From positions 1-6,991 of the forward strand of contig JAQVVC010000039.1 of the NCBI GenBank assembly GCA_028699175.1: a stretch of 6,991 bases of DNA, read 5' to 3'. The notes beneath the pieces were generated by a model. That model worked only from the letters and a program-made list of their open reading frames with translations, was not told the origin of the DNA and did no database searches. Position 1 is the first letter of the stretch. Each line of letters opens with the position of its first letter. Shown here piece after piece: positions 1 to 5,709 of the stretch. Made by a program: the position numbers and the translations under genes. The stretch comes from Bacilli bacterium (GTDB lineage Bacteria > Bacillota_I > Bacilli_A > RF39 > UBA660).

Positions 1-26
1 AATATTAAAAAAAGTAAAAAAAAGGG

Positions 27-55
27 TTGACTTTTATCTCGTAATAGCATATACT
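27..55 (+). promoter_or_regulatory. Sigma-A type promoter upstream of the ttcA-like gene
   Basis: The -35 box TTGACT (27-32) and -10 box TATACT (50-55) each match consensus at five of six positions and are separated by exactly 17 nt. The A-rich run at about 1-23 just upstream could act as an UP element. Transcription would start near 61-63, exactly where the first leader hairpin begins. It is the best promoter in the window and the likely source of the sulfur/redox gene cluster transcript, but a terminator lies between it and the first gene. Confidence 0.75.
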
Positions 56-60
56 TTAAT

Positions 61-94
61 TAGTTAAGCAATTATTAATTTAATTACTTGACTA
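61..94 (+). ncRNA. 5' leader hairpin 1 (possible small RNA or leader element)
   Basis: An imperfect inverted repeat folds as 61-68 with 87-94 (eight pairs, one of them T65-G90 wobble), a single C69/A86 mismatch, 70-74 with 81-85 (five pairs) and a six-base loop at 75-80. It begins at the predicted transcription start of the 27-55 promoter and ends one base before the terminator hairpin. Together the two hairpins make a compact structured RNA of about 75 nt. I do not recognise a known riboswitch or T-box. The same symmetry could instead be a DNA operator just downstream of the promoter. Confidence 0.4.
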
Positions 95-95
95 C

Positions 96-136
96 TGAGA
101 GAAATATGATTAATTTTATATTTCTCTCATTTTTTT
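96..136 (+). terminator. Intrinsic terminator or attenuator upstream of the ttcA-like gene
   Basis: A perfect 12-bp stem (96-107 TGAGAGAAATAT with 118-129 ATATTTCTCTCA) encloses a 10-nt loop and is followed by seven T's (130-136). This is the standard form of a Rho-independent terminator. It lies after the promoter at 27-55 and ends five bases before the ribosome binding site of the first gene. It may end a short RNA, serve as a leader attenuator, or stop read-through from an upstream gene. No competing antiterminator pairing was evident by eye. Confidence 0.75.
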
Positions 137-152
137 ATTGAAGGAGTATTAA

Positions 153-983
153 ATGGCTAGATTATTAAATAAATATCAATTAATTGAAAGAAGTATTTTA
201 ACTAAATATCGTAAAAGTATTTATTCTAAAGTAATTAAAGCAATTGAAGATTATGAATTAATTAGTAAAAATGATAAAATTATGGTATGCATTTCAGGAG
301 GAAAAGATTCTTTTTTATTGGCCAAATGTTTAGAAGAAATATCTAAACATGGAGAAATTAAGTTTGATTTAAAATATATTGTTATGAATCCAGGATACAA
401 AGAATTTAATCTTAATAAAATATTAGCAAATGCTAAAATATTAAATCTAGATATTGAAATATTTAATACTGATATTTTTGAAGTTATAAATAATACAAGT
501 AAAAAAGGTTATTGTTATTTGTGTGCTCGAATGAGAAGAGGACACTTATATAATAAAGCTAAAGAGTTAGGATGTAATAAAATAGCTTTAGGACATCATT
601 TTAATGATGTAATTGAAACGACTTTATTATCTATTTTTTATGCTGGAGAAGTAAAAACAATGTTACCTAAACTTCATAGTGATAATTATCAAGGAATTGA
701 TTTAATTCGGCCTTTATATTTGGTTAAAGAAGAAGATATTATATCATGGTCTAATTATAATAATTTAGATTTTATAAATTGTGCCTGTTCTTTTACTGAA
801 AATTTAAAATTTAATAGCAAAAGAGAAGAAATAAAAAATCTAATTAAAAATTTAAAAATATTGAATCATGATATTGAAAATAATGTTTTTAAAGCACTAG
901 AGAATGTAAACTTAAATTGTATTATCGGGGGACATAAAAATGGCAGAAAAATTTCTTTTTTAGATGATTTTAATAAAAAGTAA
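153..983 (+). CDS. ttcA: TtcA-family tRNA thiolation PP-loop enzyme
   Basis: This 276-residue protein is a PP-loop ATPase of the TtcA family, which activates a tRNA base by adenylation and inserts sulfur (2-thiocytidine in characterised members) using a [4Fe-4S] cluster held by three cysteines. Visible are the PP-loop SGGKDS (48-53), the CYLC-ARMRRG motif with C121 and C124, the ALGHHFND motif (145-152), the FYAGEVKTMLPKL stretch (162-174), and a late cysteine site NCACS with C210 and C212. C210 probably corresponds to the third cluster ligand. It is somewhat shorter than the proteobacterial enzyme (about 310 residues) and has no zinc-finger cysteines of the TtuA/Ncs6 type. The ATG at 153 follows AAGGAG (141-146) with 6 nt spacing. 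It heads a + strand cluster with redox genes and a cysteine desulfurase, a plausible sulfur donor. Family membership is secure; the exact base modified is not, since s2C32 in this kind of organism is an assumption. Confidence 0.85.
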   Translation: MARLLNKYQLIERSILTKYRKSIYSKVIKAIEDYELISKNDKIMVCISGGKDSFLLAKCLEEISKHGEIKFDLKYIVMNPGYKEFNLNKILANAKILNLDIEIFNTDIFEVINNTSKKGYCYLCARMRRGHLYNKAKELGCNKIALGHHFNDVIETTLLSIFYAGEVKTMLPKLHSDNYQGIDLIRPLYLVKEEDIISWSNYNNLDFINCACSFTENLKFNSKREEIKNLIKNLKILNHDIENNVFKALENVNLNCIIGGHKNGRKISFLDDFNKK

Positions 984-994
984 ATAAGGAAATA

Positions 995-1023
995 TTGCAT
1001 TTATTGATATATTTAGTTATACT
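995..1023 (+). promoter_or_regulatory. Possible weak internal promoter before the small thioredoxin gene
   Basis: In the 65-nt gap after the ttcA-like gene there is TTGCAT (995-1000) and TATACT (1018-1023) with a 17-nt spacer. The -10 box is good and the -35 box is poor (only TTG matches). Transcription would begin around 1030, leaving a short leader before the ribosome binding site at 1034-1040. No terminator hairpin is visible in this gap, so read-through from the upstream gene is also expected. Confidence 0.35.
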
Positions 1024-1033
1024 AATTTAAGTA

Positions 1034-1040
1034 AAGGAAG
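1034..1040 (+). promoter_or_regulatory. Ribosome binding site deciding the thioredoxin start
   Basis: AAGGAAG-like Shine-Dalgarno sequence. It leaves only 2 nt before the ATG at 1043 but 8 nt before the ATG at 1049. The second ATG is therefore the better start. Confidence 0.6.
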
Positions 1041-1048
1041 ATATGTAT

Positions 1049-1315
1049 ATGACAGTAGTAAAAATAAATGCTTTATGGTGTCCTGGATGTTTAATAATGA
1101 ATAAAATTTGGCAAAAAATAAATACTGATTTTCCTAATTTGGATATTACTAATTTAGATTATGATTTTGATAATGATGAAGTTAAAAAATATAATATAGG
1201 TAATAAACTTCCGGTTGCTATTTTTTTCAATGATCAAAATATAGAAATTCATAGAATAGTAGGAGAAACATCATATGAAAAATTATATTCATTTATAGAA
1301 GGTAATAATATATGA
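1049..1315 (+). CDS. Small cytosolic thioredoxin-family protein (WCPGC)
   Basis: This is a minimal thioredoxin-like protein of 88 residues from the preferred ATG at 1049; an in-frame ATG at 1043 would add two residues but sits too close to the ribosome binding site. The first beta strand (VVKINALW) leads into the redox motif W10-C11-P12-G13-C14, and the expected cis-proline is in KLPVAIFF (P55). There is no signal peptide, so it should act in the cytosol as a dithiol reductant or thiol carrier. It is shorter than ordinary thioredoxin (about 105 residues). Its TGA stop overlaps the next start as ATGA (1312-1315), indicating translational coupling to the CcdA-like membrane protein. It is therefore the likely electron donor to that protein. 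It could alternatively serve the TtcA-like enzyme or the desulfurase as a persulfide acceptor. The fold is clear; the partner is inferred from context. Confidence 0.8.
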   Translation: MTVVKINALWCPGCLIMNKIWQKINTDFPNLDITNLDYDFDNDEVKKYNIGNKLPVAIFFNDQNIEIHRIVGETSYEKLYSFIEGNNI

Positions 1316-2454
1316 AAAGTCTTAGATTGTTATTAATATCATTTTTTTTATTACTTCCGATTAATGTTAATGCTATAAGTCAAGACTATGAAGATATTAT
1401 TCATCATATTACTGAAGAAAAAGTTGAAGATAATAAAATTAATATTTATGCTTTTGTTGGTGAAGGATGTCCTCATTGTCACAAAGAACAAGAATTTTTA
1501 AAAGATATTGAAAAAAAATATGCTGAAAAAGTTAATATTTTTATTTATGAAACTTGGTATGATAAAAACAATTTAAAAATTTTTGAGAAAGTAAAAAAAG
1601 AACTTAATGTTTCATCAACTGGAGTACCTTTCACAGTTATAGGTGATAAACATTATGTTGGTTTTTCTGGTAGTATAAAATCATTAATAAATAATGATAT
1701 AAATGATTATGTTCAAATCAAAAAAGAAAAAAATAATATGCATCTTCCCATATTAGGCGATGTGGATAAAAAGAGTGTATCTATTCCAATTGTTGCAATT
1801 GTTTTAGGATTTGTTGATGGATTTAATCCTTGTGCTATGTGGGTTTTATTATTTTTAATTGGCATGTTATTTAACATGCAAAACCGTAAAAAAATGTGGA
1901 TTTTAGGAATGACTTTCTTGTTTATTTCGGGACTTGTTTATTTTATTTCTTTATTAGGAATAAGTATTGTATTAAGTTTCACAACAGTTTTATTAAAGCA
2001 TTTAATAGCTTTAGTAGTAATATTTTTAGGAGGATTTAATTTATATAAATATTTTAAAACTAAACAAAATACTGGTTGTGAAATTATTGACGATAAAAAA
2101 AGAAATAAAATATTTACTAGAATCAAAAATATTATTAATAATAAATCCTTTTTTCTAGCAATTATAGGAATGATAATGCTTGCTATATCTGTTAATTTAA
2201 TTGAACTAGCATGTACTTTTGGTTTTCCGATGATTTTTGCTGAGATACTAGCCCTAAATAATATTGAGGGTTTTGCTAGGATAGGGTATTTATTATTGTA
2301 TATTATAATATATATGCTTGATGATATAGTTGTTTTTGTAATTGCTATGATAACATTAAATTTAACAGGTATATCTACTAAGTATTCAAAATATTCATAT
2401 TTAATAGGTGGAGTCATAATGATTATTATGGGGATATTATTATTAATTCCATAA
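1312..2454 (+). CDS. Secreted thioredoxin domain fused to a CcdA/DsbD-like membrane electron transporter
   Basis: This 380-residue fusion begins with a signal peptide (K2, R5, hydrophobic 6-17, likely cleavage after V-N-A at residue 21). A thioredoxin/glutaredoxin-like domain follows (about 43-135) with redox motif C53-P-H-C56 and cis-Pro GVP at P106. The rest is a six-helix module: helices near 157-187, 196-222, 229-248, 281-303, 321-349 and 362-380. C174 (FNPCA, helix 1) and C301 (ELACTFGFP, helix 4) match the paired membrane cysteines of CcdA/DsbD, which carry electrons from cytosolic thioredoxin across the membrane. Lys/Arg-rich loops at 192-194 and 246-280 place helix 1 outside-to-inside and the CPHC domain on the cell surface. 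It overlaps the small thioredoxin gene by ATGA, with GAAGG at 1298-1302 as ribosome binding site. Expected role: reducing extracytoplasmic disulfides or a small disulfide substrate. No cytochrome c maturation gene is present, so a ccdA name is not given. Confidence 0.85.
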   Translation: MKSLRLLLISFFLLLPINVNAISQDYEDIIHHITEEKVEDNKINIYAFVGEGCPHCHKEQEFLKDIEKKYAEKVNIFIYETWYDKNNLKIFEKVKKELNVSSTGVPFTVIGDKHYVGFSGSIKSLINNDINDYVQIKKEKNNMHLPILGDVDKKSVSIPIVAIVLGFVDGFNPCAMWVLLFLIGMLFNMQNRKKMWILGMTFLFISGLVYFISLLGISIVLSFTTVLLKHLIALVVIFLGGFNLYKYFKTKQNTGCEIIDDKKRNKIFTRIKNIINNKSFFLAIIGMIMLAISVNLIELACTFGFPMIFAEILALNNIEGFARIGYLLLYIIIYMLDDIVVFVIAMITLNLTGISTKYSKYSYLIGGVIMIIMGILLLIP

Positions 2455-2482
2455 TGTTGATATTTAAGATAGGAGAGATTTT

Positions 2483-3604
2483 ATGATTTATTTAGATTAT
2501 GCTGCTAATAGCCCAGTAGATAAAAAAGTTTTAGATGTTTTTTATAGATATTCACTTGAGTATAATGCTAATCCTAATTCTTCACATGATTTAGGAAAAA
2601 AAAGCAAAAAGCGAATTGATTTATTAACCAAAAAAATTGCTGCATCTTTTAATGTTTTACCTGAAGAATTAATTTATACAAGTGGTTCTAGCGAGTCAAA
2701 TAATTTAGTTATTAAAGGAATATGTTCAAAATATAAAAATAAAGGAAAACATATCATTATTTCTCCTTTAGAACATCCCTCTATTATAGCGCCTGTTAAT
2801 ATTATGCAAGAAAACGGCTTTGAAGTAGATATTGTTCCTTTAGATACAGATGGTAAGATTGATCTTAATAGTTTTAAATCATTAATTAAAAAAGACACTA
2901 TATTAGTAAGTATATGTGCTGTAGATAGTGAAATTGGATTAATAGAGCCGATAAATAAAATAGCTGAAATATTGAAAGATTATCCTAATTGTTATTTTCA
3001 TATTGATGCATCACAAGCTTTTGGAAGAATAAAATTAGATTTTAATAATATTGATTTAATTTCGCTTGCTCCTCATAAATTTTATGGTTTAAATGGTTTT
3101 GGACTTCTTATTAAAAAGAAGCAAGTAGAGTTAAATCCTATAATTAATGGGGGAAAAAGTACTACTATTTATAGAAGTGGTACGCCAGTAATTGCTCAAA
3201 TAGCAGCTTTAGAAAAAGCAATTTACTTAACTAATAAAAACTATCAAAAGCGATTAAATCATGTTACAAAATTAAATTTATCTTTAAGAGAATTTTTTGA
3301 AGATTATAAAAATGTTATTATTAATAGTCCGGTAAATTCAGTTCCTCATATCTTGAATTTTAGTATTATTAATATTGATGCTGTTAATCTTTTAAAAAAA
3401 TTAAATAAAAATGGGGTTTATTTATCTACTAAATCAGCATGTTGTTCAGATAATGATGCTCCATCTAATGCTGTCTTTTCTTTAACTAAAGATAATGCTA
3501 GAGCAGCAAACTCAGTTAGAATTAGTTTATCTCATTTAACTACTGAAAAAGAAATAAATGAATTTAAAAAAATATTTGATAAGTGTTATAGAGAAGTTAT
3601 ATAA
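2483..3604 (+). CDS. Cysteine desulfurase, NifS/IscS type
   Basis: This is a PLP-dependent class V aminotransferase-fold enzyme that removes sulfur from L-cysteine as a protein-bound persulfide, giving alanine. Visible family motifs are YLDYAANSP (3-11), NPNSSHDLG, the cofactor-binding TSGSSESNN, H98 in LEHPSI (ring-stacking histidine), HIDASQAFG with D175 and Q178, and the Schiff-base lysine K199 in APHKFYG. Also visible are YRSGTP and the mobile-loop catalytic cysteine C320 in SACCS, followed unusually by a second cysteine C321. At 373 residues it is slightly shorter than IscS (about 400). The ATG at 2483 follows AGGAG (2471-2475). It lies 28 nt after the CcdA-like gene with no hairpin between, so it is probably the last gene of the operon. 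No IscU/SufU scaffold is nearby. With the TtcA-like gene in the same cluster, tRNA thiolation is the likeliest destination of its sulfur, by inference. I leave the symbol empty because iscS, nifS and specialised paralogues cannot be separated by eye. Confidence 0.88.
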   Translation: MIYLDYAANSPVDKKVLDVFYRYSLEYNANPNSSHDLGKKSKKRIDLLTKKIAASFNVLPEELIYTSGSSESNNLVIKGICSKYKNKGKHIIISPLEHPSIIAPVNIMQENGFEVDIVPLDTDGKIDLNSFKSLIKKDTILVSICAVDSEIGLIEPINKIAEILKDYPNCYFHIDASQAFGRIKLDFNNIDLISLAPHKFYGLNGFGLLIKKKQVELNPIINGGKSTTIYRSGTPVIAQIAALEKAIYLTNKNYQKRLNHVTKLNLSLREFFEDYKNVIINSPVNSVPHILNFSIINIDAVNLLKKLNKNGVYLSTKSACCSDNDAPSNAVFSLTKDNARAANSVRISLSHLTTEKEINEFKKIFDKCYREVI

Positions 3605-3606
3605 TG

Positions 3607-3633
3607 AAAAAAACCCAGAAAGGGCTTTTTTTT
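3607..3633. terminator. Bidirectional terminator between convergent genes
   Basis: Seven A's (3607-3613), CCC (3614-3616), loop AGAAA, GGG (3622-3624), C3625 and eight T's (3626-3633) form a compact hairpin in the 27-nt gap between two converging stop codons. Read on the - strand, the base next to the GC core forms a G-U wobble. On the + strand the same position is an A/C mismatch. The structure should therefore be better for deoD than for the desulfurase operon, though both have a T tract. Confidence 0.75.
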
Positions 3634-4351
3634 ATGATGTGATACTTTCAAGAGCTAATATTATCATTTTATCTAAATTATTTTGACGTTCTTCACTAGT
3701 TAAATCTCTATTTTCTTCAAATTTACTGTCACTAATTGTTACTAAACAAGTAGCTTTTTTATTTAATAGATCTGCGATATGAAATAGTCCAAAAGCTTCC
3801 ATTTCACTGGCAAGGGGTTTAATATTTTCAGGAATATTATCTTTTAAATGATTAATATTATGATATACGTCAAATACTTCAGATGTATAAATTGTTCCAT
3901 AATGGACGGGAATATTTAATTCTTTACTTTTATTAAAAATTTTTTCATTTAAAGAATTAGAGCTTTTTATTAATTTTTCGTCACTTTTTTTTATGGCATA
4001 AGCAAAATTAGAATATGAATAAGCATCTTTACCTAGAACTATATCAGTTATTTTTGCTTCTTTGTTGAACGCTCCAGCTGAGCCAATTCTAATGATTTTA
4101 TTGACATTATAAAATTCATATAATTCATAAGCATATATTCCTACTGAAGGAATGCCCATGCCACTACCTATGACTGTTATTCTTTTTCCTTTATAAGTGC
4201 CTGTATATCCTAACATATTTCTTACTTCGTTAATTAATTTAGCATTCTCTAAATATTTTTCTGCAATATATTTTGCTCGTAAAGGATCTCCTGGTAGTAA
4301 GACTATATCAGCAATATCTTCTTTTTTTGTTACGATATGAATTGGATTCAT
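3632..4351 (-). CDS. deoD: Purine nucleoside phosphorylase, DeoD type
   Basis: This cytosolic hexameric-type enzyme reversibly phosphorolyses purine (deoxy)nucleosides to free base and (deoxy)ribose-1-phosphate for purine salvage. The 239-residue length is the usual size for DeoD. Visible are N-terminal PIH (H5), the phosphate-loop GDPLRAKY (21-28, R25), R44, the GSGMGIPS stretch (62-69), RIGSAGAF with R88 and S91, ASEMEAFGLF with E183-M184-E185 near the ribose, and TISDSKFE with D208, the general acid for the purine. The 23-residue spacing from E185 to D208 fits the family. The start at 4351 is preceded on the - strand by AGGAGA (4366-4361) with 9 nt spacing. It is a single-gene unit, convergent with the desulfurase operon and divergent from the M16 genes. 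Its stop overlaps the T run of the shared terminator. No functional link with the sulfur cluster is evident. Confidence 0.95.
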   Translation of the reverse strand: MNPIHIVTKKEDIADIVLLPGDPLRAKYIAEKYLENAKLINEVRNMLGYTGTYKGKRITVIGSGMGIPSVGIYAYELYEFYNVNKIIRIGSAGAFNKEAKITDIVLGKDAYSYSNFAYAIKKSDEKLIKSSNSLNEKIFNKSKELNIPVHYGTIYTSEVFDVYHNINHLKDNIPENIKPLASEMEAFGLFHIADLLNKKATCLVTISDSKFEENRDLTSEERQNNLDKMIILALESITS

Positions 4352-4388
4352 GTTTGATCATCTCCTATATTAATTATAACAAATGTTA

Positions 4389-4397
4389 TGATATAAT
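4389..4397 (+). promoter_or_regulatory. Extended -10 promoter for the M16 gene pair
   Basis: TGATATAAT gives a perfect -10 hexamer (4392-4397) with the TG extension one base upstream. No good -35 box is seen; the best is a poor TTAATT at 4370-4375. Extended -10 promoters can work without one. Transcription would start near 4404, leaving about 46 nt before the ATG at 4450. Confidence 0.55.
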
Positions 4398-4436
4398 TAA
4401 ATTATAAAACAAAAATATTTACATATACTAGTAAGT

Positions 4437-4442
4437 GAGGTG
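4437..4442 (+). promoter_or_regulatory. Ribosome binding site deciding the ymfF-like start
   Basis: GAGGTG is an exact match to part of the anti-Shine-Dalgarno complement and lies 7 nt before the ATG at 4450. The in-frame GTG at 4435 overlaps this site, so it is part of the ribosome binding site rather than a start codon. Confidence 0.8.
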
Positions 4443-4449
4443 TACTACT

Positions 4450-5709
4450 ATGGTATATAAAGAATATAAAATGGGACCATATAACTTACATACGATAAAA
4501 ACAAATAAATTTAAACTTTGTCATATGGAAATTATATTTAGAAATAATGTTGTTAAAGAAGAAATAAGTAAAAGAAATATTTTATTTGATTATTTAACTG
4601 ATTCGAGTAAAAGATATCCTACTGTAAGAGAAACATTTTTAAAATTAGAAGATTTATATAATGCTAGTATATATAGTGTAACTAGTAAAGTTAGTAATAT
4701 AATTTTAACTAATGTCTGTATGGATTTTATTAATCCTAAATATACTGATAAAGAAACTTTAGAAGAATCTTTAAAATTACCTTTTGAAATGTTATTAAAT
4801 CCTTTAGCTATTAATGAAGAGTTTAATCAAGAACATTTAGAAATAGTAAAAAATAGAAATATCGCTAATATAAAAACTTTAAAGGAAAATCCTAAAAAAT
4901 ATGCGATAACTGAAGCTTTGAAAACTTTAGGTGATAATTCAAAATCGAGTTTTACTAACATTGGATCTTTAGAACAAATAGAAAGTGTTACTCCGGTTTC
5001 TTTATATAAATATTATAAACAAGTATTAAAACATGATTATATTGATATTTACATTATTGGTGATTTAAATATGGACGAAGTAGAAAGAATAATAGCTAAA
5101 TATGCTAAATTCAAATATATTAAAAATCATGATTTAAAAATGTATACTAGTAATCCTAAAAGAAAGCCACTAATAAAATCAGAAAAATATATCTATATTC
5201 AAACTAATATAGTTATGATTTTAAATTTAAATAATTTAACTAGTTATGAACAAAAGTATGTTGCTAATATGTACAATATAATTTTAGGTGGGGGAGCTCT
5301 TGAAACTAAATTATACAAAAAATTACGAGAAGAAAATTCCTTATGTTATAATGTTAACTCAATGTATCAAAAATATGATGGTTTAATAATAATATCAACA
5401 GCTGTTGATATTAACGCCAAAGATAAAGCTATTAATTTAATTAAACAAGCAATAAAAGATATGAATAATAATATATCTGATGAAGAATTAGATCGATCTA
5501 AAGAATTAATTATTTCATCTTTAGGTATGTCAATGGACAATATTGGAAAAATTGTTGATAATTATTTCTTTAAAAATGTTAGTGATTTAGATGATTATGA
5601 AACGAGGATAAAAGAATTTAAAAAAGTAACCAAAGAAGAAATATATAATCTATCTAAAAAGATAAGCATCAGTACAATATATTCTCTAATAGGTGGTGAA
5701 TCTAATTGA
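4450..5709 (+). CDS. ymfF: M16 peptidase-family protein, inactive YmfF-like subunit
   Basis: This 419-residue protein of the pitrilysin/insulinase (M16) fold resembles YmfF of Bacillus, whose family is annotated as associated with EF-P 5-aminopentanol modification; direct participation is not established. The N-terminal half has the family stretch YLTDSSKRYPT (48-58), where an active M16 enzyme would carry HxxEH; no zinc motif is present. The C-terminal half has GGGALETKLYKKLREENSLCY, including the R293/Y300 pair, seven residues apart, that M16 C-terminal domains use to hold the substrate. It is therefore expected to be the non-catalytic partner that helps close the chamber around a peptide. 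No signal peptide is seen, so it is cytosolic. The ATG at 4450 was chosen over an upstream in-frame GTG at 4435 because of GAGGTG at 4437-4442. Its TGA stop overlaps the TTG start of the next gene, so the two products are probably made in matched amounts and form a heterodimer. Confidence 0.82.
   Translation: MVYKEYKMGPYNLHTIKTNKFKLCHMEIIFRNNVVKEEISKRNILFDYLTDSSKRYPTVRETFLKLEDLYNASIYSVTSKVSNIILTNVCMDFINPKYTDKETLEESLKLPFEMLLNPLAINEEFNQEHLEIVKNRNIANIKTLKENPKKYAITEALKTLGDNSKSSFTNIGSLEQIESVTPVSLYKYYKQVLKHDYIDIYIIGDLNMDEVERIIAKYAKFKYIKNHDLKMYTSNPKRKPLIKSEKYIYIQTNIVMILNLNNLTSYEQKYVANMYNIILGGGALETKLYKKLREENSLCYNVNSMYQKYDGLIIISTAVDINAKDKAINLIKQAIKDMNNNISDEELDRSKELIISSLGMSMDNIGKIVDNYFFKNVSDLDDYETRIKEFKKVTKEEIYNLSKKISISTIYSLIGGESN
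5691..5696 (+). promoter_or_regulatory. Ribosome binding site supporting the TTG start of the ymfH-like gene
   Basis: AGGTGG (continuing as TGA) lies 9 nt before the TTG at 5706. The first in-frame ATG comes only after about 25 codons, inside the conserved N-terminal strand, so TTG is the supported start. Confidence 0.65.

Larger units (their letters stand above)
4352..4449. promoter_or_regulatory. Divergent intergenic region with a 14-bp palindrome
   Basis: These 98 bp must hold the promoters of both deoD (- strand) and the M16 pair (+ strand). The palindrome ATAACA-AA-TGTTAT spans 4376-4389 and touches the TG of the extended -10 of the + strand promoter. The matching flanks TAATT and AATTA continue the symmetry if a five-base insertion on the right side is allowed. 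For deoD there are TATAAT boxes at 4406-4401 and 4378-4373, but neither has a convincing -35 box, and the second would start RNA inside the ribosome binding site. The palindrome is a candidate operator with no assigned regulator. Confidence 0.4.

Noticed and set aside
88..116. Second promoter starting with TTGACT at 88-93
   Set aside because: At 17-nt spacing the -10 would be TAATTT, a poor match, and it would lie in the loop of the terminator hairpin.
106..141. Possible 11-codon leader peptide in the ttcA leader
   Set aside because: It reads through the terminator stem and T run, has only a weak GAGAG upstream, and is not enriched for any amino acid relevant to attenuation such as Cys.
1043..1048. 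ATG at 1043 as start of the small thioredoxin
   Set aside because: Only 2 nt separate it from the ribosome binding site, while the ATG at 1049 has 8 nt. It remains possible, since both are in frame.
1312..1315. Recoding of TGA as Trp (Mycoplasma-type code)
   Set aside because: TGA ends two genes exactly at the start of the next, and every Trp in the conserved motifs is TGG.
1938..2417. 159-codon open frame on the - strand inside the CcdA-like gene
   Set aside because: It mirrors the hydrophobic codons of the + strand gene, has no ribosome binding site or recognisable domain, and lies inside a well-supported coding sequence.
2674..2898. 74-codon open frame on the - strand inside the desulfurase gene
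   Set aside because: It lies entirely within a gene with intact catalytic motifs and shows no family features of its own.
4435..4449. GTG at 4435 as start of the ymfF-like gene
   Set aside because: This GTG is part of the AAGTGAGGTG ribosome binding site. The ATG at 4450 is at the right distance from it.
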